In this document: positions 17,499 to 26,421 of the stretch, piece by piece
Layout: the number at the start of each line of letters is the position of its first letter
Numbering within the stretch: position 1 is the first letter of the stretch
NCBI RefSeq assembly: GCF_003449015.1
Contig: NZ_QRGD01000004.1
Span: 248,001-312,000, forward strand
Direction: 5' to 3'
Length of the DNA stretch: 64,000 nt
Source: Aureibaculum luteum
GTDB taxonomy: Bacteria; Bacteroidota; Bacteroidia; Flavobacteriales; Flavobacteriaceae
Program-made: the position numbers and the translations under genes
Notes under the pieces: model-generated
Seen by the model: the letters and a program-made list of their open reading frames with translations, nothing else
Database searches by the model: none
Told to the model about the DNA's origin: nothing

Positions 17499-17827
17499 TA
17501 TGCTTTTTGATATTTTTTATTTTGTTTTTTTAGCTCTGCTAATTTCTTTTCTAATGTACTTATTACGTCATCGGTTTTATAACTAACATCAGAAACGATA
17601 GATTCCATTTGATCCTCTAATGTTACCTTTCTATCCTTAGCAGCATGAACTACTGTATCTTTAATTTCCGTTGCTTTTTCAACAAACGTGTCTTTAGCAT
17701 CTACAGCTCCATCAGCAATCTTTTTTCTAGTGTTCACTCCCTTATCTGGAGCATAAAGTATACCTATAGCGGCCCCTGCAATTGCTCCTGTTAATAATCC
17801 TAATAATGTATTTGATGTGTTACTCAT
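17498..17827 (-). CDS. YtxH domain protein
   Basis: 109 residues. A Gly/Ala-rich transmembrane helix at the N-terminus ([23 protein letters not shown]) followed by TRKKIADGA and a long charged coiled coil is the YtxH signature. Members are general-stress membrane proteins of unknown mechanism. It is the first gene of a three-gene leftward operon (YtxH, holin-like, DUF6327-like). Confidence 0.85.
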   Translation of the reverse strand: MSNTSNTLLGLLTGAIAGAAIGILYAPDKGVNTRKKIADGAVDAKDTFVEKATEIKDTVVHAAKDRKVTLEDQMESIVSDVSYKTDDVISTLEKKLAELKKQNKKYQKA

Positions 17828-17864
17828 TGTTTGTGTTTTTAAGGTTAATAATTTTAAGTTGTAT

Positions 17865-17894
17865 TAAATATACTCTGATTTAATAACAAAGCAA
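17865..17894 (-). promoter_or_regulatory. candidate promoter for the YtxH operon
   Basis: On the minus strand TTG (17892-17894) is followed after 19 bp by TATATTTA (17865-17872), one base off the Bacteroidota -7 consensus TAnnTTTG, 37 bp before the YtxH ATG. Confidence 0.4.
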
Positions 17895-18035
17895 AATTGC
17901 AAATTAATAAAATAAGAGCTTGACTCAAATAAAAAAAAGATTAACGGATTTGCTAATTTGATCGATTTTAATTGTCACACCATAGCGGCATAATTAGCCT
18001 TTAAAAGGTAGATGAAAAGATGTTTTACTTTTCCT

Positions 18036-20108
18036 TTATTCTGGATATTCGATCCTTAAATGATAAATATTATTTAATTTCTTTTTGATTACCTTTTTTA
18101 TAATTTGTATTTCTTTAAAGGTAATATCAGCATTCATAAATTGTCCGTTTGCCATTTGACTAGCAACGATTTTCTCAATTAAATCATCAATTAATTGAGC
18201 AGTTGGCTCTTTTAAACTTTTAGAAGCAGCTTCAGCTGCATCACACATCATTAAAATTGCAGTTTCTTTTGAAAAAGGAATTGGTCCACCATAGGAGAAA
18301 TCTTCTACATTTAAATCCTGTGGATTTTCATTTTCTTGTTGCTTATAAAAATAATACACCAATGAAGTACCATGATGCGTTCTAATAAAATCTATAATCC
18401 GATCAGGTAACCTGTGTTTTTTAGCTAGTTCTATTCCATCAATAACATGATTAATAATTATTTCAGCACTATCTTTTGGACTTAGTTCATTGTGAGGGTT
18501 AACCGTTGTGGTCTGATTCTCTGTAAAATATTTAGGATTCAACATCTTACCAATATCATGATACAGAGCTCCAGTTCGCACCAACATCGCATTGGCACCA
18601 ATTTCATTTGCAGATGCTTCGGCTAAATTTGCAACTTGCATAGAGTGTTGAAAAGTACCAGGTGCTTTCTCTGCCAATTCTCTTAATAATTTAGAATTAG
18701 TATTAGACATTTCTAATAAAGAAACATCAGAAACCAACCCAAATGTTTTCTCATAAATTAAAATAAGAAATAAAGATAAAAAGGACAACACACCATTCAA
18801 GGCAAACATAATAAAATACTGCCAATTTATTTTCTCCATATTCCCTTCCTGGATTATTGAGAAGGCGAAATAAGCAATCATATACACTAAAGTAATTTGA
18901 CTTATTGAAATAAATAAATTTGCTCTTCTGTGTAGTTCAGAAACGGTTAATATGGTAATAATACCAGCAATAATCTGTAAAAAGATAAATTCGAAGCTGT
19001 TGGGTACAATAAAACCAAGTAACAAAACAGTTAAAACATGTGTGAATAAGCCCAAACGAGCATCAAAAAATGCCTTAATTATTATTGGTAAAATCGGTAA
19101 GGGTATCACATACAAATAATCTACTTTATACTTAACTACTAATGTGACCAACAATACTATTAGAAAAATATTGAAAAATATAAACGTGACTTTTGTATTA
19201 TTTTCATAGATAACAGATCTATACTTTTGTAAAAACAAGAATAGCATTAATAAGTTCAAGGCTACTAACAAAACATAACCAAAAACAATCCAATTGTAAT
19301 TTGATTGATTCCAAACTTGAGATAAGTATTCTTTTTGTAATGAATTTAAAATTCGCAATTTTTCACCTTCAACTACGTCACCCTTAGAAATAATTCTTTC
19401 ATTTTCTGTAACTAACCCTTCGGTATAGGAGATTTTATTCAATTCATCTTCTAATATCTTATCAGTCAATTCTTCATCAAAGAAAATATTAGGTTGTAAA
19501 GCTTGCTTTAAAAGAGGTATTAAAAAATTTGATAATGATTTATATCTAGAATCATTTATATTATTTACTAAATATTTATTTACTTCACTAGAAGTTAAAA
19601 AACGGTCAAATACTAAATCAGTAATTGTATTCCCTTTCCTTAAAGCGATAAGCTGCTTATCCTCTACTCTATTCACATCGCTTTCATTAATAAAACCGTA
19701 TTTATAAATTGCAGAAATTAAGTTATTTGAATACTTAACAATTCTAGGAATATTATAATCATTCAGGATAGAGTCTTGCGATTTATCAGTAAGATCATTT
19801 TCTACTTCTGATTTTACTTTTTCTATAACACCCTCTTTTGAAGTGAAATACTGCTTTTTATTTAAAGTAATATTTTTCTTTTCTTCATCAATTTTTTGTT
19901 CTGATTTCTGAATGGCAAAATCAAACGGAGCATATAAATTTTCGTACTGCCAAGGTTTACCATTATGGAATTCATATTTAAAATGTCCACCCTTTGGAAA
20001 CATGTAAACTATGGCAAAAGCGGTAACAATAAATAGAACTATTTTATATGCTAATGCGTGATTTTGATATAGGGTATTTAAAAAATTTTTGAAGTTGAAT
20101 TTTTTCAT
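18036..20108 (-). CDS. 7TM-HD family phosphohydrolase, PgpH-like c-di-AMP phosphodiesterase
   Basis: 690 residues. One N-terminal transmembrane helix (~20-40), a large extracytoplasmic 7TMR-HDED domain (~45-270), seven transmembrane helices (~270-460), then a cytoplasmic HD domain. The HD motifs are visible: FQHSMQVANLA, GALYHDIGKM (His-Asp pair), INHVIDGIELAKKHRLP and RTHHGTS. PgpH proteins hydrolyse c-di-AMP, which controls potassium and osmotic balance. The gene stands alone and faces left, with 194 bp of non-coding DNA to the divergent thiolase gene. Confidence 0.9.
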   Translation of the reverse strand: MKKFNFKNFLNTLYQNHALAYKIVLFIVTAFAIVYMFPKGGHFKYEFHNGKPWQYENLYAPFDFAIQKSEQKIDEEKKNITLNKKQYFTSKEGVIEKVKSEVENDLTDKSQDSILNDYNIPRIVKYSNNLISAIYKYGFINESDVNRVEDKQLIALRKGNTITDLVFDRFLTSSEVNKYLVNNINDSRYKSLSNFLIPLLKQALQPNIFFDEELTDKILEDELNKISYTEGLVTENERIISKGDVVEGEKLRILNSLQKEYLSQVWNQSNYNWIVFGYVLLVALNLLMLFLFLQKYRSVIYENNTKVTFIFFNIFLIVLLVTLVVKYKVDYLYVIPLPILPIIIKAFFDARLGLFTHVLTVLLLGFIVPNSFEFIFLQIIAGIITILTVSELHRRANLFISISQITLVYMIAYFAFSIIQEGNMEKINWQYFIMFALNGVLSFLSLFLILIYEKTFGLVSDVSLLEMSNTNSKLLRELAEKAPGTFQHSMQVANLAEASANEIGANAMLVRTGALYHDIGKMLNPKYFTENQTTTVNPHNELSPKDSAEIIINHVIDGIELAKKHRLPDRIIDFIRTHHGTSLVYYFYKQQENENPQDLNVEDFSYGGPIPFSKETAILMMCDAAEAASKSLKEPTAQLIDDLIEKIVASQMANGQFMNADITFKEIQIIKKVIKKKLNNIYHLRIEYPE

Positions 20109-20302
20109 TAGTCTTTCTTATACTAACATATAGCTTAGTGCGTACTGTTAACAATTGTACAAAGTACCGCAATTATTTAATAATAACTGTAAAAATAACT
20201 AAATTCGCAGAATCAAACCATTATTGATGAATTTAGTATAAAATATTTTATACTTTTTATAGATGAAGTGGTTCAATTGAAAACTTAAACCCATTTAAAA
20301 AT

Positions 20303-21478
20303 ATGCAAGAAGTTGTAATCGTTTCCGCTGTTAGAACTCCAATTGGGAGTTTTTTAGGTAGCCTATCAAGCATACCAGCCACAAAATTAGGTGCCACTGC
20401 TATAAAAGGAGCTCTTGAAAAAATAAATTTGGCCCCCACATTGGTTGATGAAGTACTTATGGGCTCTGTTTTACAGGCTAGCCTAGGACAAGCACCAGCA
20501 AAACAAGCCGCTTTATTTGCTGGAATACCAGATACAGTGCCTTGTACAACTGTAAATAAGGTTTGTGCATCAGGTATGAAAGCCATTATGCAGGCAGCTC
20601 AAGCTATTCAATTAGGTGATGCAGAAATAGTAGTTGCAGGTGGTATGGAAAACATGTCAATGGTACCTCACTATCTTAATGGACGAGTTGGAAAAAAAAT
20701 GGGACCTATAAGCATGGAGGATGGATTATTAAAGGATGGGCTCACTAATGTATATGATGGCAAACATATGGGAACCTGTGGTGATTTATGTGCTATCGAA
20801 TACAAATTCTCTAGAGAAGATCAAGATAACTTTGCAATAACTTCTTACAAGAGATCAGCAAAAGCATGGCAAGAAGGTAAGTTTAATAATGAGGTGATTC
20901 CTGTTGAAGTACCTCAGCGTAAAGGCGACCCAATTATCATTACAGAAGATGAAGAGTATAAGAATGTTATGATGGATAAAATTCCTAATCTAAGACCTGT
21001 TTTTAATAAAGAGGGTACCGTTACAGCAGCAAATGCTTCTACATTAAATGATGGTGCAGCTGCTCTTGTATTAATGAGTAAGAAAAAAGCAGCTGAGTTA
21101 AATTTAACCCCACTAGCAACCATAAAAGGATATGCAGATGCTTCTGTAGAACCTGAATGGTTTACAATTGCTCCAGCTAAAGCCTTACCTAAAGCAATTT
21201 CAAAAGCAAATGTAACTTTAGATGAAATTGATTATTTTGAATTTAATGAAGCATTTTCTGTAGTAGGTTTAGCCAATACAAAAATTCTAAGTTTAGATCC
21301 TGAAAAGGTTAATGTAAATGGCGGTGCTGTATCCTTAGGGCATCCCCTAGGCTGTTCTGGTGCTAGAATTATAGTTACACTAATAAATGTACTAAAACAA
21401 AATAACGGTAAGTTAGGAGCAGCGGCTATCTGTAATGGTGGCGGTGGTGCTAGTGCTATCGTAATTGAAAACAACTAA
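20303..21478 (+). CDS. acetyl-CoA C-acetyltransferase (thiolase)
   Basis: 391 residues, standard thiolase length. Active-site residues: Cys88 in [10 protein letters not shown], the His in [16 protein letters not shown] (~348) and the second Cys in [10 protein letters not shown] (~378). The absence of trifunctional partners nearby and the similarity of blocks to biosynthetic thiolases suggest acetoacetyl-CoA formation or breakdown, but degradative use is possible. The NlpC/P60-like gene begins 10 bp after its stop. Confidence 0.95.
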   Translation: MQEVVIVSAVRTPIGSFLGSLSSIPATKLGATAIKGALEKINLAPTLVDEVLMGSVLQASLGQAPAKQAALFAGIPDTVPCTTVNKVCASGMKAIMQAAQAIQLGDAEIVVAGGMENMSMVPHYLNGRVGKKMGPISMEDGLLKDGLTNVYDGKHMGTCGDLCAIEYKFSREDQDNFAITSYKRSAKAWQEGKFNNEVIPVEVPQRKGDPIIITEDEEYKNVMMDKIPNLRPVFNKEGTVTAANASTLNDGAAALVLMSKKKAAELNLTPLATIKGYADASVEPEWFTIAPAKALPKAISKANVTLDEIDYFEFNEAFSVVGLANTKILSLDPEKVNVNGGAVSLGHPLGCSGARIIVTLINVLKQNNGKLGAAAICNGGGGASAIVIENN

Positions 21479-21488
21479 GCATTTCTTA

Positions 21489-22259
21489 ATGAAGTACGGT
21501 ATTTGTAACTTAAGTACTATTCCCTTACGTATGATTGCTGATCATACCAGTGAAATGATTTCTCAAATCCTTTTTGGAGATCATTATAAAGTCTTACAAG
21601 AAAATAAGGAATGGGTTAAAATTCGCTTAGAATTTGATCACTGTGAAGGTTGGATTGAAAGCATTCAACACACTGAAATTTCTGAAGACTACTATGATGA
21701 TTTAAACAATTCGGAGACTATAGTTACAAATGAATTAGTTGATTTTATTGAAGATGAAAAGCATAGGTTGTCATCGGTTCTATTAGGCTCCAGATTACCA
21801 TTTTATGCAGAAAAATCTTTTAACTTATTGGATGAAGCATTTATTTTTGAAGGTAATGTTACATATCAGAAACGATCTAAAGCATCCATTATAAATTCCG
21901 CATTCTTATACATAAATACACCTTTTTTGTGGGGTGGAAGAACATCATTCGGTATTGACAGCTCAGGTTTTACCCAAATGGTTTATAGATTAAATGGATA
22001 TTCACTATTAAGAAAAGCATCTGAACAAGCAACACAAGGTGAAGTTTTAAGTTTTATCGAAGAGTCAGAACCGGGAGACTTAGCTTTTTTTGATGATAGT
22101 GAAGGTGAAATAATTCATGTTGGTATTATCTTAGCCAACCATCATATTATCCATTGCAGTGGGAAAGTTAGAATTGACCAACTTGATCATAGTGGTATTT
22201 ACAATAGCGACCTTAAAAAACATACTCACAAGCTAAGAGTTATTAAGAAGATATTTTAA
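21489..22259 (+). CDS. NlpC/P60-like (C40) protein with Ser in place of the catalytic Cys
   Basis: 256 residues from the ATG at 21489, which fits family starts; an upstream in-frame start would overlap the thiolase gene. Layout: SH3-like region (~1-60), linker, then an NlpC/P60 domain from ~130. The domain has FLWGGRTSFGIDSSGFTQMV, where the usual DCSG motif reads D-S-S-G: Ser158 (codon AGC at 21960-21962) replaces the nucleophile Cys. The rest of the domain looks intact (PGDLAFF, EIIHVGIIL with the His, HHIIHCSG). It may be an inactive peptidoglycan-binding version or a serine variant; it has no visible signal peptide. Confidence 0.8.
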   Translation: MKYGICNLSTIPLRMIADHTSEMISQILFGDHYKVLQENKEWVKIRLEFDHCEGWIESIQHTEISEDYYDDLNNSETIVTNELVDFIEDEKHRLSSVLLGSRLPFYAEKSFNLLDEAFIFEGNVTYQKRSKASIINSAFLYINTPFLWGGRTSFGIDSSGFTQMVYRLNGYSLLRKASEQATQGEVLSFIEESEPGDLAFFDDSEGEIIHVGIILANHHIIHCSGKVRIDQLDHSGIYNSDLKKHTHKLRVIKKIF

Positions 22260-22325
22260 AAGAATCCCAACCTAATATATACAAAGGAAAGATAAGATCA
22301 AATGACTTTCTCGTATATCACAAAC

Positions 22326-22362
22326 AAAAAAAATGCCCTCTGTATCCAGAAGGCATTTTTTT
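22326..22362. terminator. bidirectional intrinsic terminator
   Basis: Stem AAATGCCCTCTG / CAGAAGGCATTT with one wobble pair, flanked by A and T runs, between the C40-like gene and the leftward TPR gene. Confidence 0.8.
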
Positions 22363-22375
22363 ATTTTAAGACTAA

Positions 22376-23647
22376 TTATTTAGAAGCATCCCATAGGGCT
22401 TTCATCTCTTTGTATTTGTCATCCATTTCAAGATTCTCATACATACTCATCAATGTTCTAACAACATCCATGTTGTCTTTTTTAACTTCACGAGCCTTTT
22501 CAAAATATGGTAAAGCTACTTTATACAAATCTAATTGCTTAGCTTTAATCTCATCATATTTTTTAAAGTTGCTTAAGTTTTTATTCATTTCTTCAACCAA
22601 CTCTTTATCTTTTTCCAAAACTAATGCACCCATATTTAAATAAGCATCACCATAATTAGGATCTAACTCAATAGCTTTTTCATAATTAGCTTTAGCCTCT
22701 TCTAAACGACCTTGTTCTTGATTAATAACACCTACATTAAAATGCAAGCTAGGGTTTGTTGGATCTTTCTTGATAGCTTCTTTCATTAAAGAGGCAAATT
22801 CATCTTTATTACCTAATTTTAATTGAATGTTAGCTTCTGTAAAAATTAAATCAGAATCATCTGGGTTTGCTTTCCTTGCTTCTTTTACTGCTGCAATAGC
22901 ATTTTCAGTTTCTCCTTTTTCAACCAAAATCAATGCTATATTTTTGATTATGTCTGCTCTTTTTGATTCTGAAGTCTCTGATTTGGGATCTTTATATTCT
23001 CCCGTTTTAACTCTTAGATCCATTTCCGTTTTAGAACCAAAATTTTCAGATTCATTAGTCTTAACATTAATCGCAGAAAACGTTGTTGCGATACCTGTAT
23101 AACCCAACTCTTTTAACATATTAAAATGTGTAAGTGAAGTGTCAAAATCTTTATCTAAATAGGCTGCAGTTGCTGCATACTCTAAAAAGACAGTATCTTT
23201 TTTACTTAAATTATAAGTTTGCAAAAGTGTTTTCTTAGCTGTAGCATAATCTTTTTCTTGATATTCTTTAATACCTTTATTAGATACATCTGCAACTAAA
23301 CTATTTAATAACGGTTGAGCTTCTTCCGTATATTTTGCTTTCCCAGACTTTTTTTCAAAATCAATTAATTCTGTAAAACTCTGAGCTGCTACATCATAAG
23401 CATCCGCGGCCAAAGCAGGCTGCTTCTTACCTATTTCATAATAAGCTTTCGCTTTTAAGAAATAAAACTTCGCTTTTAATTTAGCATCTGCATTAGCTAT
23501 TAATCCTTCTGCCTGATCTATTGAAGCTTTAGCCTTAGCTAAATCTTCACCTTTAAGGGCTTTATCAGCAGCCTTTAATTCGTCTTTCTGTGCGAAAATT
23601 GACAAACTCATAGATAATGCCAACATCGATAATACTACTTTTTTCAT
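22376..23647 (-). CDS. exported TPR repeat protein
   Basis: 423 residues. Signal peptide at residues 1-19 (LSMSLSIFAQ), so periplasmic. TPR units run through most of the length; the clearest are near residues 280-330 (HFNVGVINQEQGRLEEAKANYEKAIELDPNYGDAYLNMG, quoted in part: GVINQEQGRLEEAKANYEKA). It probably scaffolds protein interactions at the cell envelope. It starts 33 bp downstream of gyrA in the same direction and is likely cotranscribed with it, an arrangement I recall from other Flavobacteriia. Confidence 0.85.
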   Translation of the reverse strand: MKKVVLSMLALSMSLSIFAQKDELKAADKALKGEDLAKAKASIDQAEGLIANADAKLKAKFYFLKAKAYYEIGKKQPALAADAYDVAAQSFTELIDFEKKSGKAKYTEEAQPLLNSLVADVSNKGIKEYQEKDYATAKKTLLQTYNLSKKDTVFLEYAATAAYLDKDFDTSLTHFNMLKELGYTGIATTFSAINVKTNESENFGSKTEMDLRVKTGEYKDPKSETSESKRADIIKNIALILVEKGETENAIAAVKEARKANPDDSDLIFTEANIQLKLGNKDEFASLMKEAIKKDPTNPSLHFNVGVINQEQGRLEEAKANYEKAIELDPNYGDAYLNMGALVLEKDKELVEEMNKNLSNFKKYDEIKAKQLDLYKVALPYFEKAREVKKDNMDVVRTLMSMYENLEMDDKYKEMKALWDASK

Positions 23648-23680
23648 TTTTGTTTAAAATTTAGTGTTCATTTTTGTTTG

Positions 23681-26200
23681 TTATTCTTCCTGATCACTTA
23701 CTTGATCGGTTTGGTTATTTTCAATATCCGTGCCAAGTTCTTCAACATCATCCTCATCCACTTCTTCATGAACTACTTTAGCTACAGCTGCAATAGAATC
23801 ATCACCTTTGATATTAATCAACTTAACTCCTTGTGTTGCTCTACCCATTACACGTAAATCAGCTACCGCCATCCTAATCGTAATTCCCGATTTATTGATA
23901 ATCATAAGATCATCCTCATCAGTTACGTTTTTAATAGCTACTAATTTACCTGTTTTTTCAGTAACGTTTATAGTTTTTACACCTTTACCACCTCTATTAG
24001 TGATTCTATAATCATCTAAACTAGAACGCTTACCATATCCTTTTTCAGATACTACAAGTACATCGCTTTCCATGTCATTCAATGAAATCATTCCAATTAC
24101 TTCATCTTTATCATCTTTTAAACGAATACCTCTAACACCAGAAGCATTTCTACCCATTGGTCTAGACTTACTTTCTTCAAAACGAATAGCTTTACCAGAT
24201 TTGATTGCAATCATTATCTGACTTTTACCATCAGTTAATTTAGCTTCTAACAATTCATCACCTTCTTTTATTGTAATAGCATTAATACCATTTGATCTAG
24301 GTCTTGAATATTGCTCTAAAGAAGTTTTCTTAGTTTGTCCATTTTTAGTAACCATTATAATATAGTTGCTATTTACGTACGCTTCATCTTTAAGATCTTG
24401 TGTACAAATAAATGCACTTACATTATCATCAGGATCAATATTAACTAAGTTTTGAATCGCCCTACCTTTAGAGGTTTTACTACCTTCAGGTATTTCATAG
24501 ACTCGCATCCAGAATACTTTCCCTTTTTGTGTAAAGAACATCATATATTGATGATTTGTAGCAACAAATAAATGCTCTAAGAAATCTTCATTTCTAGTAG
24601 CAACTCCTTTTTGTCCACGTCCACCTCTATTTTGAACTTTATACTCTTCTAAATTCGTACGCTTTACATAACCAGCATTAGAAATAGTTACAACAACCTG
24701 AGAATCAGGAATCATATCTTCAATACTTACATCACCACCAGCATATTCAATTACTGAACGACGCTCATCACCATATTTATCTCTAATTTCGATTAATTCA
24801 TCTTTAATAATGGTCATTCTTCTAGACTCACTGGCTAAAATATCTTTTAAGTCTATAATTAATTTCATAATATCTTCATACTCACCCCTTAACTTATCTT
24901 GCTCTAAACCAGTAAGCTGACGCAATCTCATCTCAACAATTGCTTTAGCCTGAATTTCAGAGAGTTCGAAACGTTCAATTAAGTTATTTCTTGCCTCATC
25001 TGCATTATTAGAAGCTCTAATAATTTTAATAACTTCATCAATATTATCAGAAGCAATTATTAATCCTTCTAAAATATGAGCACGAGCTTCAGCCTTATTT
25101 AATTCATACTTAGTTCTACGTGTTACAACATCATGTCTATGGTTTACAAAATGTCTAATCAAATCTTTAAGATTCAACATTTCTGGTCGCCCATTAACCA
25201 ATGCTATATTATTTACACTAAACGAAGTTTGTAAAGCTGTATATTTATATAATTTGTTTAAAACAATATTTGGTATTGCATCTCTTTTTAATACATATAC
25301 TAAACGTCGCCCTTTTCTACTTGTTTCATCACGAACCGAAGCGATACCTTCAATTTTCTTATCATTAACCAAGTCAGCCGTTTTCTTCATTAAATCGGCT
25401 CCATTTACTTGATATGGCAATTCAGTAACGATAATACACTCTCTACCGTTAACTTCTTCAAAAACTGTTTTTGCACGCATTACAATACGCCCTCTACCCG
25501 TATGAAAGGCATCTTTAACACCGTCGTAACCATAAATTGTTCCTCCTGTAGGAAAATCAGGTGCTTTAATGTGTTGCATTAATCCATCAATATCAATATC
25601 ATTATCATCTACATACGCAATGGTACCATTAATCACTTCAGTTAAGTTATGTGGTGCCATGTTTGTGGCCATACCTACAGCAATACCTGACGCACCATTT
25701 ACCAATAAACTTGGTATACGCGTAGGTAATACCGTTGGTTCCTGTAACGTATCATCAAAATTTAAACGATGATCTACGGTATCTTTTTCAATATCAGCGA
25801 GCATATCTTCTGATATTTTTTGCATTCTAACCTCTGTATAACGCATGGCAGCCGGACTATCACCATCGGCAGAACCGAAGTTACCTTGACCATCAACCAT
25901 TTGATAACGCATGCTCCAATCTTGAGCCATACGTACCATTGCATCATAAACGGAAGTATCACCATGTGGATGGTACTTACCTAATACTTCACCCACTACT
26001 CTGGCAGATTTTTTATGAGCTCCTGTTGCTTTAATCCCTAATTCGTGCATCCCAAACAATACCCTTCTGTGTACTGGCTTTAAACCATCACGAACATCTG
26101 GTAACGCCCTAGATACAATCACTGACATTGAATAATCAATGTAAGATGACTTCATTTCATCCTCAATGTTAATAGGAATTAATTTTTCACCTTCTTCCAT
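23681..26200 (-). CDS. gyrA: DNA gyrase subunit A
   Basis: 839 residues. N-terminal breakage-reunion domain with catalytic Tyr121 in [10 protein letters not shown] and the quinolone region [17 protein letters not shown]; Thr82 there is the wild-type residue reported for some flavobacteria, so it is not by itself a resistance mutation. The C-terminal beta-pinwheel contains the GyrA box NRGGRGQKG, supporting gyrase rather than ParC. The tail is acidic. With GyrB (not in the window) it introduces negative supercoils. The TPR gene follows. Confidence 0.97.
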   Translation of the reverse strand: MEEGEKLIPINIEDEMKSSYIDYSMSVIVSRALPDVRDGLKPVHRRVLFGMHELGIKATGAHKKSARVVGEVLGKYHPHGDTSVYDAMVRMAQDWSMRYQMVDGQGNFGSADGDSPAAMRYTEVRMQKISEDMLADIEKDTVDHRLNFDDTLQEPTVLPTRIPSLLVNGASGIAVGMATNMAPHNLTEVINGTIAYVDDNDIDIDGLMQHIKAPDFPTGGTIYGYDGVKDAFHTGRGRIVMRAKTVFEEVNGRECIIVTELPYQVNGADLMKKTADLVNDKKIEGIASVRDETSRKGRRLVYVLKRDAIPNIVLNKLYKYTALQTSFSVNNIALVNGRPEMLNLKDLIRHFVNHRHDVVTRRTKYELNKAEARAHILEGLIIASDNIDEVIKIIRASNNADEARNNLIERFELSEIQAKAIVEMRLRQLTGLEQDKLRGEYEDIMKLIIDLKDILASESRRMTIIKDELIEIRDKYGDERRSVIEYAGGDVSIEDMIPDSQVVVTISNAGYVKRTNLEEYKVQNRGGRGQKGVATRNEDFLEHLFVATNHQYMMFFTQKGKVFWMRVYEIPEGSKTSKGRAIQNLVNIDPDDNVSAFICTQDLKDEAYVNSNYIIMVTKNGQTKKTSLEQYSRPRSNGINAITIKEGDELLEAKLTDGKSQIMIAIKSGKAIRFEESKSRPMGRNASGVRGIRLKDDKDEVIGMISLNDMESDVLVVSEKGYGKRSSLDDYRITNRGGKGVKTINVTEKTGKLVAIKNVTDEDDLMIINKSGITIRMAVADLRVMGRATQGVKLINIKGDDSIAAVAKVVHEEVDEDDVEELGTDIENNQTDQVSDQEE

Positions 26201-26421
26201 AAAACTTATCTATTTTTTGTATTAAATTTAAGAGAGCAATATACAACAAATCTGCTTTTTTCAAGTTATATAAAAATGTATTTATTATCATTATTTATTA
26301 ACAATTAGCACCAGTAAACATACTGTTTTTCATAAATTTACTGACAACCCAAAAGTTCGGTACAACTTTTGCAATTATTATTAAAAAAAATCTAGTAATT
26401 TTACCCTATAAATTTTATAAA

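Noticed and set aside
25930-25965. GyrA Thr82 as a quinolone resistance mutation
   Set aside because: Thr at this position is described as wild type in some flavobacteria, so the sequence alone does not indicate resistance.
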